Origin: Caprella mutica
Taxonomy: Eukaryota; Arthropoda; Malacostraca; Amphipoda; Caprellidae
Direction of reading: 5' to 3'
Length of the DNA: 64,000 nt
NCBI GenBank assembly: GCA_947561585.1
Contig: CANNZV010001116.1
Location: 117,048 to 181,047 of the forward strand
Below, piece after piece: positions 47,031 to 57,665 of the stretch (the first letter of the stretch is position 1; each line of letters opens with the position of its first letter). Below the pieces are notes generated by a model. The model searched no databases. It was not told the origin of the DNA and saw only the letters and a program-made list of their open reading frames with translations. A program made the translations under genes and the position numbers.

Positions 47031-47300
47031 ATTTGCTGCTGCTCTAAAAGGCCTAGTGAAGACGAGGCGCTTCTTATCAAGCGTGCGGCCTAGTACAAAC
47101 GAGGCGTTTCTTTAAATGTGCGTTAGATGTACAACATATAATACATGATAAGGCCTGGTAAAGCGTGTTTTAACAAAAATCCTGGAACGCGCGTTCGCTG
47201 AGCACTTGACACGAAACGCGCTTTTAATTGTGCTCACATCTATCGAAATTCTAGTAACTCAAAACGCGCGTTTTCTAACATGCGTTAGAAAACTACATAC
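47030..47300. other. CpG-rich patch with internal duplication
   Basis: GGCCTAGTGAAGACGAGGCG and GGCCTAGTACAAACGAGGCG are about 41 bp apart. GCGCGTT/AACGCGC words recur up to 47285. It could be a decayed TIR element, but no matched pair of ends was found. Confidence 0.35.
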
Positions 47301-47449
47301 CACGAATTGAAGAAAATGACAGCATAAATAAATCAGGTCGGAACTTTTCAGTTCGTTAATAATTCAGAAGCTAAAGATGTTGAAAGTAGGAAACTCTTAT
47401 TGTAAGGCTTCGTATTTCAATGAAGATATGACCACATTTTACCAAAAAT

Positions 47450-47633
47450 GGGGCCGACAATTGAGCCCCAAGACAATTGGGCCCAGAAAAAAATTGGGCA
47501 GAAGACACAATAAAGAATTGTAACTTTTTAATCACTAGGGTAGTGTCGATACTATCTTTAAAATATGCTTTCTATTCTCTAAAAATATGTTTCTAATTAA
47601 ACAATTATTATCTTGGGTCCAATTGTCGGTCCA
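47450..47633. mobile_element. Fold-back element with iterated GACAATTGGGCCC ends
   Basis: The left end has three iterations at about 15-19 bp (CCGACAATTGAGCCCC, AGACAATTGGGCCC, AAAATTGGGCAG). The right end is the inverse, CTTGGGTCCAATTGTCGGTCC without its last base. Only 184 bp, interior AT-rich. The arrangement resembles the elements at 28071 and 31148. Confidence 0.65.
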
Positions 47634-48371
47634 CGATAGGAAGGTACGATGATTATGAGTTCAAATTATAACTAGTGATCAAGACTGCCTTAACTTGAAG
47701 AAAAAATGATATTTTAATTTTCTACTGGTATTAAACCTCTTTGATACGTTACCTACAAGTGGCGTATACAGCGTACCTTCTTTAATGAATTTCGAAATTT
47801 TAAAGACGAAATATAAGACTAAATTCAGAACACACATAGAAAAATATCATAAGAACTATGCCGAAATTAAATTATTTCTAATTTGGATCAATTATTTACT
47901 GATCAATGAAAAATCGAAAAAATACAGAAAAGAGCTTTGGAAACCTACATCGTAAATTGACGATGTACAACTTGTAAATTGACGAACTTTGTAAATGCTT
48001 GAAAATTACAAATATTCAAAAATGTAAAATTCGAAAATGTGTACCGAATTGAAATAAAAATCACCAGTATTATTTTTAAATTACGACGACCGTTATCACG
48101 ATTGCCAACATTTTAAACTGCTGCTCATTTGCCTACGTTAGAAACAAAGTTGAGGGGAAATAACCGTCGGCATCATGAATGTGGCTTCAAATTGATGGCT
48201 ATGACCACAATTTACACCGAACGTGAGGCTGTTCCCTCCAAATCACTTAATGAACCGTTCACAGCTCCATCTCACTGCCATCTACAGTGACAGTGATGCA
48301 TGGCACACAGTGACTGTATATACTTGCCAACTCTATTTGCAGCCACAATATTCCAAGCCATTTATCATGAC
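47634..48371. other. AT-rich unannotated stretch
   Basis: TTGTAAATTGACGA words repeat loosely at 47950-47990. No gene recognised. Confidence 0.45.
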
Positions 48372-48525
48372 TAGGGTTGTGACAATATGCTTTTAAGACA
48401 GACGAAACGAAATGAAGTGGTATCGAATACTATGTACCGCTGATATAGATTGATTCTAAACTCTTTATATCTCTCCGTCTATACTTTCAGGATCTATGAT
48501 TTTAAAAGCATATTGTCACAACCCT
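48372..48525. mobile_element. hAT-type MITE, copy 3 (best target duplication)
   Basis: TAGGGTTGTGACAATATGC at the left and its exact inverse ending CCCTA at the right. The 8-bp flanks ATCATGAC and ATTATGAC differ at one base and fit nTnnnnAn. Together with the TIR start TAGGG this supports the hAT superfamily. Confidence 0.93.
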
Positions 48526-48630
48526 AATTATGACCATATATTATTACTCCAACACATTTTCCTTCAGTTAGGTTCGAATTACATTTTATGTATCTGAAAC
48601 TGATTTTCAAATCAATATAGCTTCAATCTA

Positions 48631-48833
48631 TAGGGTAAGTAACGAGTTATCGGTTGGGTCTACATTTTCGTACACTTAAGAAAGAATATTTAAATCATTA
48701 TTTAACCTTTATTTCATTTTAATTGGTATCCATGATACCTGCAAATACCAACTAAAATAAAAGTTGAATAATAATTAAATATTCTTACGTGTACGAAAAT
48801 GTGGAACCGTCCGATAACTCGTAACCTACCCTA
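48631..48833. mobile_element. TA-type MITE, copy 7
   Basis: TAGGGTAAGTAACGAGTTAT at the left; CGATAACTCGTAACCTACCC ending TA at the right. Inner TTTCGTACACTTAAG pairs with CTTACGTGTACGAAAA. The core is a hairpin with a deletion in its second half (GGTATCCATGATACCTGCAA, then ATACCAAC). Confidence 0.92.
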
Positions 48834-49743
48834 GAACTAAAAACAAGACCCTTTCAACAGAGCTAACAGCGACAGTAAAAATCAGAACTATTAATTATCT
48901 TCTTTTTAATTTATTCCATGGACTCCAATGACAGTTAATAAAAAGTACAAGGGAATACTTTATTCATACGCGCTCTTGTTTCCGTAATTAGAAAATTCTA
49001 CTTTATAATTAATTCTTCAGAAGGAAAATTAAACTATTATAATTTCAATTAAAACTTCGGAATGCATTTGGAATTATGAAAAATGAGGGGAAAGGGGGAT
49101 TTTCACCCCACTTCACACCCCCACCAATCACCCCCCCACACCCATTTCAGTAACCCCCCAATGACATATCCCCCATTGCACTATTCATAACTATAGTAAC
49201 TTTATCAATACTCCAGTCTGTCTGTCCGTCACACTAAAGCTGATATCAGTTCAATAAATGGTTTCGATAACTAAGTTAAATTTTGTATATTAATTTTTCA
49301 TTCTTATTGATATTTATCCAAATAAAAAAAATGGATCTAGGTATAGTAATTATCACATAAAATGTTTTACAGTGATTCTAAAATTGATACACTAAAACTC
49401 CGTCAAATTTGACAGCACGCGTACACTAGTTTATTTAACTATGACCCCCTCCCCCCTCCCCAATTTATCACACATCCTCCACATCTTTCCTCTCCCCCAT
49501 CCACCGCACGTCATTTAAATTCTCCCTTCTTAGATATAATCAAGTTCCTCCTTGGCATTATACCCAATTCCGGGCGGGATAGCAGAGAATCATATGGCAA
49601 CTCAATTATCGGGAATCCCGAGTCCTTAATTCCCTTGTCTGCCTTTCCTGGAATAGACACATTCCTGACGATATGAAAGCGATAGCACCAGGTAATAAAC
49701 AAACAGAGAAAAGAGCAAAACTGAAATATGTACGCTTTGAACG
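48834..49743. other. Unannotated stretch with C-rich blocks
   Basis: Multiple C-runs at 49104-49175 and 49443-49500 could form i-motif or minus-strand quadruplex structures. A minus-strand frame at 49511-49759 overlaps an inverted-repeat end and has no recognisable domain. Confidence 0.45.
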
Positions 49744-50697
49744 TATATATATGTTCCACGCAATTTGCCGATTTTGCACAATCTCGAGATAGGATCTTGA
49801 AAATGCGCAGCGCATTCTCGCTTGTAATAATTACATGTAATTTTATGGAAAACTTTTTTAATTTTTCATTTAATTTGAAAGACGATATTTTTACATTAAA
49901 AACAAAGGGAAAACAAATGAGATTAATTCCAAACGTTTGGTAGAATGTTTAATCAATAAAATCAAAATACCAGTTTTGTTCAAGTCTTCTTTAAGTAACT
50001 TAATTATGCTTAATTACCTCCGCAGAATGCGAGAAGGTCATATTTCAGCCGTCGTTTATTTATTTATTTATTTATCATCTTGTTATTCGCTTTACTGAAA
50101 AAGTGTTCAACCAAATTGCCTGAAATTTGATGAGGCGATTGGTCCATGTCCAGTGACCTGTTGGTAGAATTTTGGGAGTGACCCGGTCAAAGGTCAAGGT
50201 CATGGTCATTTATAACTCACAAAGTATTGCACCATATTGCATGAAACTTGATGGGACGATTGGTCAAAATACAGGAACCATTTTGCTAGATTTTGGGAGC
50301 GATCGAGGTCAAGGTCATTTATAACTCAAAAAGTATTGTACCATATTGCATGAAACTTGGTGGGACGATTGGTTATTATCCAGTTAGCAGTTTCATCAAT
50401 TTTGGGAGAGAACTGGTCAAAGCGGAGGTGAAGGTATGCGCTCTACCGAGTGCACATAATCTAGTTACAAATACATTACCAAGTTATTATGTGTAGCTTT
50501 AACTATCATATTTTGATGAAATGGACCAATTAAATGCATAAATAATTGATAGTTTACTCCATCACTGTTGGTCCTGCTTAAAACCCTTTACCTGCCTTGC
50601 ACACTCTCGAGATTGTCTCGCATTTTCAATGTTCCTGAAAACGCTCAGCGCATTCTCGAGATTGCGCAAATCAGCAAATGTCGTGGAACATATATTA
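49744..50697. mobile_element. Inverted-repeat element with nested insertion
   Basis: The left end TATATATGTTCCACGCAATT followed by TGCCGATTTTGCACAATCTC pairs with the right end GAGATTGCGCAAATCAGCAA followed by ATGTCGTGGAACATATAT. Both arms continue with GCAGCGCATTCTCG-type words. Between them, 50012-50466 is a complete ACCTCCGC-family element inserted later. No transposase seen. Confidence 0.75.
50012..50466 (+). mobile_element. ACCTCCGC...GCGGAGGT family, copy 2 (nested)
   Basis: Starts TTACCTCCGCAGAATGCGAG, ends with GCGGAGGTGAAGGTATGCGC followed by TCTACCGAGTGC and TCTAGTT. ACCTCCGC and GCGGAGGT are a short subterminal inverted repeat. The interior has two or three diverged GGTCAAGGTCATTTATAACT blocks. 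The same order is seen at 513-1056. Confidence 0.85.
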
Positions 50698-50767
50698 TTA
50701 GAAGTGATGAATACTGAATAAAATTAAAATAGGAATATAATTAACATATTAATTAGAGAAAAGTAGT

Positions 50768-50918
50768 GTAAGTTACGAATTACTGGACATTTCCACAAAG
50801 AAATATATAATTTAGTATATTGTTTGGTATCCATGATACCTGCAGGTATCATGGATACCAATACTAAATTATATTCTTTTCTATATGACCGAAAATGTGG
50901 AAATGTTCACTGTAGTTT
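50768..50918. mobile_element. TA-type MITE, copy 8 (short, perfect core)
   Basis: GTAAGTTACGAATTACTGGA with CATTTCCACA at the left; TATGACCGAAAATGTGGAAA with TGTTCACTG at the right. The 34-bp hairpin core (50826-50859) is perfect and extends outward through AATATACTAAATTATAT on the left, with its partner on the right. Confidence 0.88.
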
Positions 50919-50943
50919 TTACGCTTCAAAATGGTGTCATAAC

Positions 50944-51123
50944 TAGGTTTGTGACAATATGCTTTTAAAATCATAGATCCTGAAAATATTATAGACATAT
51001 TGAAATTAAAGACTTTTTAATCGTTCTAAACCAGCGGTATATAGTATTCGATACCATTTCATTTCGTTTCGTCTAAGATATTCTTAAGATCTAAGATTTT
51101 ATCTGCATATTGTCACAACCCTA
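50944..51123. mobile_element. hAT-type MITE, copy 4
   Basis: TAGGTTTGTGACAATATGC at the left; GCATATTGTCACAACCCTA at the right. The internal TAAACCAGCGGTATATAGTA block is shared with the copy at 18031. Flanks GTCATAAC and GTGATGAC match at 6 of 8. Confidence 0.9.
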
Positions 51124-51326
51124 GTGATGACATATTGCGACACATATTGAAATCTATAAATAAACACCGTATGTATAGTTACATCAATCGCCACTGATTA
51201 CTAAATAGAAAATTGGAGTGTTACATAACTGTGATATCAAAGAGGACAATTTGAGGGCTATTCACTAGGTAGAATTTAAGTGTGATGTCACTCGGTAAGT
51301 TGAACTCAGTGAATAGTAATGATAAC

Positions 51327-51495
51327 TACGGTTGTTACAATATGCTTTTAAAATCAAAGATCCTGAAAATATTAAAGACAGAGAGAATTAAAGAGTATTG
51401 AATGCTTCTACACAAGCGGTATGTAGAATTTGATACCATTTCGTCTATGATTTATTTAAGATCTATGATTTTAAAAGCATATTGTCACAACCCTA
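51327..51495. mobile_element. hAT-type MITE, copy 5
   Basis: TACGGTTGTTACAATATGC at the left; GCATATTGTCACAACCCTA at the right, with the family's internal blocks. Flanks ATGATAAC and CTTATGAA both fit nTnnnnAn but have diverged. Confidence 0.88.
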
Positions 51496-51732
51496 CTTAT
51501 GAATCACAGAGCATTTGAATGTGGTGGATACTGCTTATGCTGTGGATAATGGATGTTCAGAAAATTATTCAGTATTCGAATAGTAGGCGTCAACATAGAT
51601 CATGAACCCATCTTACTATTTATAAAATACTGATTGACATACACTAATAAAGTAGGACTGCAACGTTACACAATTGTTAAATATATGGAAGTTAATTATT
51701 ATGAATTGTAGGATTACACCACATTTACTTAT

Positions 51733-51860
51733 ATAGGATAAGTTCCGAATTATCGCACAGTCCATGATTATCGATCACATTAGAAAAAGTATATAATAAT
51801 TATTCAACTTTCATTTTAATTCGTATCCATGATACCCGCAGGTATCACGGATACTTTCAG
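51733..51860. mobile_element. TA-type MITE, copy 9 (right side truncated)
   Basis: TAGGATAAGTTCCGAATTAT with CGCACAG at the left and a hairpin core (CGTATCCATGATACCCGCAG and inverse) at 51823-51854. The right arm is lost immediately after the core. Confidence 0.8.
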
Positions 51861-52485
51861 AATTTGAATTAAATGATTGCTGAACCTTAACATTAAAACA
51901 TTAAATTAATTCATAATTTTTAAACTAAAATATTGATCGTATAAAAAAGTTTCTACCTAATTTAAGAAACCATTTAGTAATCTGAAAGCAATAAGCGGTG
52001 TTTTGAGCATTTCTTGCCTTCAGACACAAAAATCAGTGCAATAGTTGATGTGATTACAGACTGTGAATATCTGAACCACCGGAAACTGCCTAATTAATTG
52101 CCACGTCAGCAAAAGAAGGGCCAATGCACCGGCAAGGCATGTCAGGAATGCACTTCAAATGAACAGGCTACGCAGCGACGGAAAAATGCAGTCATGAACA
52201 TAGGTAGCCGGTGGCTGAAATAACTAGGAATAGAAACTATAGGTGAGGAAATTTGAAATAATGGAATTATGTACGTGTATAGTAATGTAAGGTTGGTGTA
52301 TTGAAATAGTAATTAATGATAACTTTGTAGGATAGGAGAGAACTTTTTGAGAGGTTCCCGGAAAAAGGCCAACACAAAAAAAAAGTCTAAAAAGGAAAAA
52401 TAGACACAAGTAAAATAACCCTCAGGTATAAAAAGTCCACAGTAAAGGAGAAACTATATCTATATTATTTCTACTAGTACAACTT
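51861..52485. other. Unannotated stretch
   Basis: No gene or repeat recognised. A 61-codon minus-strand frame (52224-52409) shows no domain. Confidence 0.5.
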
Positions 52486-52615
52486 CTCTGCCATAAAAGG
52501 GTCATTTTTCTCTATTTATAGTGAAGTTAACTCTATATAGTGAACTATAGTTGAAGTTCACTATAGAAAAAAAACTAGCGGATACAGCAAACTACTTTAT
52601 GGCTTCATATATCAA
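52486..52615. repeat. Two small element fragments
   Basis: TATAGTGAA...TTCACTATAG repeats at 52518-52568 resemble the interior of the pogo-like MITE. AACTAGCGGATACAGCAAAC at 52574 matches the AACTAGCGGATACAACAAAC motif inside the palindrome at 60731-61457. Confidence 0.5.
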
Positions 52616-52637
52616 AACCTTAAATAACTGGATGGCG

Positions 52638-52905
52638 AGCAATCTTAGAGCGGTGGTCCTCCTCTTCGCCGCCGCCGCCGCTTAAAAAGGACATTGACCA
52701 CCCAATAATCCTTGGGGTTTAAATGACCTTGACCTTTGACCCGATCGCTCCCAAAATCTAACCAATTGGTTCCTGGACATGGACCACTCGTCTCATTAAT
52801 AAATTTCAGGCAATTTGGTTGAATACTTTTTGTGTTATGCAAGAATGTTAAAAAAAAAAATACTGCCTAAAATATTACCTTCTGCAATCTGCGAAAGCAA
52901 ATTTT
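52638..52905 (-). mobile_element. ACCTTCGC...CGGCGG family, copy 3 (diverged)
   Basis: On the minus strand: AAATTGCCTGAAATTTATTA, then GTCCATGTCCAGGAACCAAT, ATTTTGGGAGCGATCGGGTC, AAAGGTCAAGGTCATTT and AGCGGCGGCGGCGGCGAAGA. The order is the same as in the plus-strand copies. Confidence 0.8.
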
Positions 52906-53049
52906 AGGCAGCTGTGAGTTATTTTCCTTTTGGGCTTTTTTCCTTGTGGGTATTGCTCCTTGTGGGCTATTTAATAGTGGTTATCTTTCCGCTCACAATT
53001 TTGAGCGAGTGAAAGAATACAGAATGTGTTTTAAATTAGAACGGGAACT

Positions 53050-53845
53050 CTCTCTCACCTGTGTGGTCCCTTCTCTCTCACCTGTGTGGTCCCCTCTCTC
53101 TCACCTGTGTGGTCCCCTCTCTCTCTCTCACCTGTGTGGTCCCTCTTTCTCACCTGTGTGGTCCTCTCTCTCTTACCTGTGTAGTCCCTCTTTCTCACCT
53201 GTGTGGTACATTCTCTCTCACCTGTGTGGTACATTCTCTCTCACCTGTGTGGTCCCCTCTCTCTCTCACCTGTGTGGTCCCTCTCTCTCACCTGTGTGAT
53301 CCCCTCTCTCTCACCTGTGTGGTCCCCTCTCTCTCTCACCTGTGAGTTCCCCTCTCTCTCTCTCTCTCTCACCTGTGTGGTCCCTCTTTCTCACCTGTGT
53401 GGTCCCCTCTCTCTTACCTGTGTAGTCCCTCTTTCTCATCTGTGTGGTCCATTCTCTCTCACCTGTGTGGTCCCCTCTCTCTCACCTGTGTGGTCCCCTC
53501 TCTCTCACCTGTGTGGTCCCCTCTCTCTCACCTGTGTGGTCCCCTCTCTCTCACCTGTGTGGTCCCCTCTCTCTCACCTGTGTGGTCCCCTCTCTCTCAC
53601 CTGTGTGGTCCCCTCTCTCTCACCTGTGTGGTCCCCTCTCTCTCACCTGTGTGGTCCCCTCTCTCTCACCTGTGTGGTCCCCTCTCTCTCACCTGTGTGG
53701 TCCCCTCTCTCTCTCACCTGTGTGGTCCCCTCTCTCTCTCACCTGTGTGGTCCCCTCTCTCTCTCACCTGTGTGGTCCCCTCTCTCTCACCTGTGTGGTC
53801 CCCTCTCTCTCACCTGTGTGGTCCCCTCTCTCTCACCTGGTCCCC
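53050..53845. repeat. 23-bp minisatellite with CACCTGTGTGGT words (about 34 copies)
   Basis: Unit CTCTCACCTGTGTGGTCCCC plus TCT, perfect and 23-bp-spaced at 53461-53700. The left side has 21-29-bp length variants from CT-dinucleotide changes. Each unit holds CACCTG (an E-box) overlapping TGTGGT (the RUNX core). Several plus-strand frames remain open. Not coding. Confidence 0.96.
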
Positions 53846-54049
53846 GCAGTCGTGGCAGGTGTCTATAAAGCAGAGCCATCGTTGGGCCCTAAAGCTGCCG
53901 TTCAGTTAGTGAGAGCCGGCGAGAGAGGAGAGCTACCTACGGTGGCTTCAACGGCAAACTATACATCTCTATCGGAACTTGAACAACACTTCAGTCTTTT
54001 ATTATTGCCTAAATATATAATATATATACCTTTGACGAATAAATAACAA
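53846..54049 (+). promoter_or_regulatory. TATA-containing promoter- or LTR-like segment next to array
   Basis: TATAAAG at 53864 lies about 20 bp after the last array unit. TTCAGTTAGT (53901) is a possible initiator, but 40 bp away. The following 100 bp are GC-richer (GAGAGCCGGCGAGAGAGGAG), and an AATAAA signal lies at about 54041. TATA, initiator, GC-rich leader and AATAAA in 200 bp would also fit part of an LTR. No second LTR, PBS or gag/pol sequence seen. Confidence 0.35.
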
Positions 54050-54346
54050 ATTAACATTTAACCTAAGACTAAACTTGAGAACCTGAGCTTGAGGGTAGAA
54101 TTTCTTGAAATAATTTCAGATAATTCGAGTATCATCGATTCGGAACTCCATTCCAAATCCATATAACGTTTAGCGAATTTATTCTTTGACTATTTTTCCA
54201 GCCTTTAAAATTGTGATATTTCTGTAGCTATTCCTGCATCGTTGTTTTGATTCTCAGCCAAAAAATGTTCGTTCGCATCATTCCAACAGAAGTTCAGTGG
54301 ATTTTAAAGTGCATTAGGAATATGCAATAATTTTCCTCTGGTCTGA
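54050..54346. other. Unannotated stretch
   Basis: No feature recognised. Confidence 0.45.
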
Positions 54347-54525
54347 AGGGCCGTGCACACGTAGGGTTTTATAAGTCTTTTCGCCAGACTTTTTGCTAAG
54401 CTCCTCCTACTTTTTCACGAGAATATAAGAAAAAAGGATATAATTATTATCTATTATATCGTTTTTCTTATATTCTCGTGGAAAAAGTAAGAAAGACTTA
54501 AAAAACCCTACGTGTGTACGGCCCT
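54347..54525. mobile_element. AGGGCCGTACACACGTAG MITE, copy 2
   Basis: AGGGCCGTGCACACGTAGGG with AAGTCTTTTCGCCAGACTTT at the left; AAAAAACCCTACGTGTGTAC with GGCCCT at the right. The arms share GCTAAGCTCCTCCTACTTTT and CACGAGAATATAAGAAAAA with copy 1 and each other. There is no GGTATC core here; the centre is AT-rich. Confidence 0.92.
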
Positions 54526-54949
54526 CCAGAACAGTATGCATTGCATGAGAAAGAGCCGTCTGAAAAATAGCACACAAGTCATACGTAGAATGGAGTGGGG
54601 ACGGTGAGCGTCTGTTAAAGTGTCTTTGACTATGGGGAAATGATTCAGAAATTCAGAGCCATATATTGAAATGAGATGTTGCTAGATAAGACAGAACGCT
54701 ACCATATCCATTTTAATAAGAAAAATGCGGATTTAATTGCATCTTTCGGAAATTAGCCACTAGCTGGACTAATACTTTTTAGAAACTGAATTTTATTCGA
54801 AATGTATTGAGAAATATTTCAATATGGAAGTAACAAACTTCTACAAGATTTTAACTTTCATGACTATTCTCGAAGACGATTTACAAGAATTCAACCGGCA
54901 AAATTTAATCTAAACTGTTAAATATCTTAAAATAGCCGAGAAAGCGGCC
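54526..54949. other. Unannotated stretch
   Basis: No feature recognised. Confidence 0.45.
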
Positions 54950-55065
54950 CAAGAACAAAATCACCTACCACCGTTCAGTATCAAAACGCAGGGATGCAGA
55001 ATAGCTACTCCGTGAATATAGTCACGTAGCAAAGAATGTGACGAAAAGAGAAACGAGTTCAGGTG
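54950..55065 (-). repeat. Fragment of non-LTR-like element
   Basis: ATCACCTACCACCGTTCAGT, GGATGCAGAATAGCTACTCC and AGTCACGTAGCAAAGAATGT then GACGAAAAG follow the order of the copy at 34953. Same orientation. Confidence 0.75.
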
Positions 55066-55371
55066 GAGAGAACTCAAGAAAAAAATATGGCACATATGAA
55101 ACTGAAGATAAAACATATAACGGTAGAAAAATCAATGAATATTCATTTCAAAACAGAAACCCTAAAACAGTACAACAAACCAATCTGAGAAACTGTTTGA
55201 ATGGCAATAAATCTGAGGACAATAATACAGAGCAGTCCTCCAAGGCTCCGAATAGGCTTACAAATGATTTGAATAGAAACAATAGGGAGCCTTAGGCCTA
55301 TTGCCTGCCACTCCGCCTTCTACTGATGATATATAATGGACTGTGAAGAAGACAGCGCTATACGTGATTTA
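55066..55371. other. Unannotated stretch
   Basis: An 85-codon plus-strand frame (55038-55295) begins inside the repeat fragment. It is Asn/Lys/Glu-rich and shows no recognisable domain. Not called. Confidence 0.4.
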
Positions 55372-55873
55372 CCTACGGGAAATATGGAGGTAGAGGAGCT
55401 TCTAACGGGAAAGAGGGAGGTAGAGGAGCTTCTACCGGGAAATAGGGAGGTAGGGAAACTTTTTACGGGAAATAGGGAGGTAGGGAAGCTTTTTACGGGA
55501 AATAGGGAGGTAGAGGAGCTTTTTACGGGAAATAGGGAGGTAGAAGAGTTTTTACGGGAAATAGGGAGCTAGAGGAGTTTTTTACGGGAAATAGGGAGGT
55601 AGAGGAGTTTTTTACGGGAAATAGGGAGGTAGAGGAGCTTATAACGGGAAATAGGGAGGTAGAGGAGTTTTTTACGGGAAATAGGGAGGTAGAGGAGTTT
55701 TTTATGGGAAATACGGAGGTAGAGGATCTTCTACCGGGAAATAGAGAGGTAGAGGAGCTTCTAACGGGAAATAGGGAGTTAGAGGAGCTTCTAACGGGAA
55801 ATAGGGAGGTAGAGGAGTTTTTTACGGGAAATAGGGAGGTAGAGGAGTTTTTTACGGGAAATAGGGAGGTAGG
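55372..55873. repeat. 30-bp minisatellite (about 17 copies)
   Basis: The unit is AGGGAGGTAGAGGAGCTTYT followed by AACGGGAAAT. One 29-bp unit near 55548 shifts the frame. AGCTTTTTA, AGTTTTTTA and AGCTTCTAA variants occur in blocks. Confidence 0.95.
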
Positions 55874-56405
55874 AGACATTAATAATTATATAATTATTCA
55901 TTTTAGTCACTAACAATGAGTATGAAAATAGGTTTGTTGAATAATAGAGGGTTAAGCTTGAAATACATTATTTTTGTGCATAAAATTTTTAAATCTTATA
56001 CTTCAAGAGATGTTGAAATAAATATTTTAAAACAGTTTCCTAGTAATATTCTCATAAAAAAATATTTCAATAGAGGTATCGGTATCATTTTAACGGTAAT
56101 TCCTTGATCTGTCATCACATTCCAACATTCCAGAATGTGTTTTTTTTTTCAATTCCAGTCTGTTTCAAGAGATGAAACAATTTTAATCAATCCTTTAATC
56201 TCCTCGCTGTGCGGTACGCATTTATTAATCCTTTTAATCTTTTTGTACGAAATATGTGGATAAAAAGATGGCTTTGATGACTTGGATAGTGATGGATATC
56301 ATTGAAATTACAGTGTGTCTTCTTTGTATAACAATTATCTAAATCATATACTTATGTATTTTATTTTAATGCAATTAAAAAAAAATACATGAGCTACACA
56401 TGAAC
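55874..56405. other. AT-rich unannotated stretch
   Basis: No feature recognised. A 63-codon frame (55916-56107) has no domain. Confidence 0.45.
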
Positions 56406-56583
56406 TAGGGTAAGTTACGAATTATCGGTCAGTACTGCATCTTCGGTCATATAAGAAAAATTGTTACTATTACACTGTGGTATCTAATACTTCTGCAAAC
56501 CAGGTTTTGCAGAAGTATTAGATATTATTTTTTCATATATGTCCGAAGATGTAGTACCGACCAATAATTCGTACCTTACCCTA
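56406..56583. mobile_element. TA-type MITE, copy 10 (different core)
   Basis: TAGGGTAAGTTACGAATTAT at the left, GACCAATAATTCGTACCTTA ending CCCTA at the right, TA on both sides. The core is another palindrome, ATCTAATACTTCTGCAAA pairing with TTTGCAGAAGTATTAGAT, so the GGTATC module is not obligatory for the family. Confidence 0.93.
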
Positions 56584-56775
56584 CATCACTTAAAGATTAA
56601 TTCCAAATAGATTAATTATCAATAAAATAATAAATAGTTCAGTTAGCACATATAATTCAACCATACTTCAAAATTAATTTCAAACATTTCATAATCAGAT
56701 ATTTTGAAGAAAAAAAATGCACACTAATTATACAAGATGATTGCAATCATTAGAGAGGAAAATACAAACAAACTA

Positions 56776-57008
56776 CAGTAGAACTCCTCTATATTGACAT
56801 CCTCTATAGTGAATGTAGTGTCCTGAGTAAGGAAGTAGCCTCTATAGTGAACTAATTTTCTTTAGTCTGTCATAAAATAGCAATCAGTTTGTAAAACTAT
56901 TGACCAATTAATGGCAGACCAAAAGAAATTTGTTCACTATAGAGACTACTTCTTTACTCTGGACTATACATTCACTATACAGTATTTCATTATAGATGAG
57001 TTCTGCTG
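56776..57008. mobile_element. pogo/Tigger-like MITE, copy 2
   Basis: TIRs CAGTAGAACTCCTCTATA and ATAGATGAGTTCTGCTG, both flanked by TA. The arms share CTATAGTGAATGTAGTGTCC and AAGGAAGTAGCCTCTATAGT and their complements with the copy at 18541. A CAGTxxAACxxC start with TA target is typical of pogo/Tigger elements (family knowledge). No transposase. Confidence 0.9.
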
Positions 57009-57227
57009 TAGTTGGTAGAGAAAAACATTAAAATTCTGAGAAATCTTGACCATTACTTTTTTTTCTATTATTTTACCAGGAAGGTTTCCAGAATGTGAAC
57101 TAACACGTAACAACAACAACAATAACAACAACAACATATGTGAACATTTTCTCTGGAAATGTCCGGCGGAGGGAGAGAGGCAGTGCTCTAGAGTTTCTTT
57201 ATTATTGTATTATTTCAGGGAAGGGGC

Positions 57228-57665
57228 AGAGTGAAGGGAGTGAAGAGAGCAGTGAAGAGAGTAAAGAGAGCAGTGAAGAGAGTAAAGAGAGCAGTGAAGA
57301 GAGTAAAGAGAGCAGTGAAGAGAGTAAAGAGAGCAGTGAAGAGATTAAAGAGAGCAGTGAAGAGAGTAAAGAGAGCAGTGAAGAGAGTAAAGAGAGCAGT
57401 GAAGAGATTAAAGAGAGCAGTGAAGAGAGTAAAGAGAGCAGTGAAGAGATTAAAGAGAGCAGTGAAGAGAGTAAAGAGAGCAGTGAAGAGAGTAAAGAGA
57501 GCAGTGAAGAGAGTAAAGAGAGCAGTGAAGAGAGTAAAGAGAGCAGTGAAGAGAGTAAAGAGAGCAGTGAAGAGAGTAAAGAGAGCAGTGAAGAGAGCAG
57601 TGAAGAGAGCAGTGAAGAGAGCAGTGAAGAGAGCAGTGAAGGGAGCAGTGAAGAGAGCAATGAAG
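57228..57665. repeat. 21-bp to 12-bp GA-rich minisatellite
   Basis: About 17 units of AGTGAAGAGAGTAAAGAGAGC (one base longer than AGTGAAGAGAGTAAAGAGAG), ending in five or six 12-bp units AGTGAAGAGAGC. The 12-mer is the 21-mer without its AGTAAAGAG part. An (AAC)n run precedes at 57108-57135. The Ser/Glu- and Lys/Arg/Val-type frames are periodic and not called. Confidence 0.94.

Noticed and set aside
48571..48590. tRNA B-box-like GGTTCGAATTA
   Set aside because: No A box at the right distance and no cloverleaf could be drawn.
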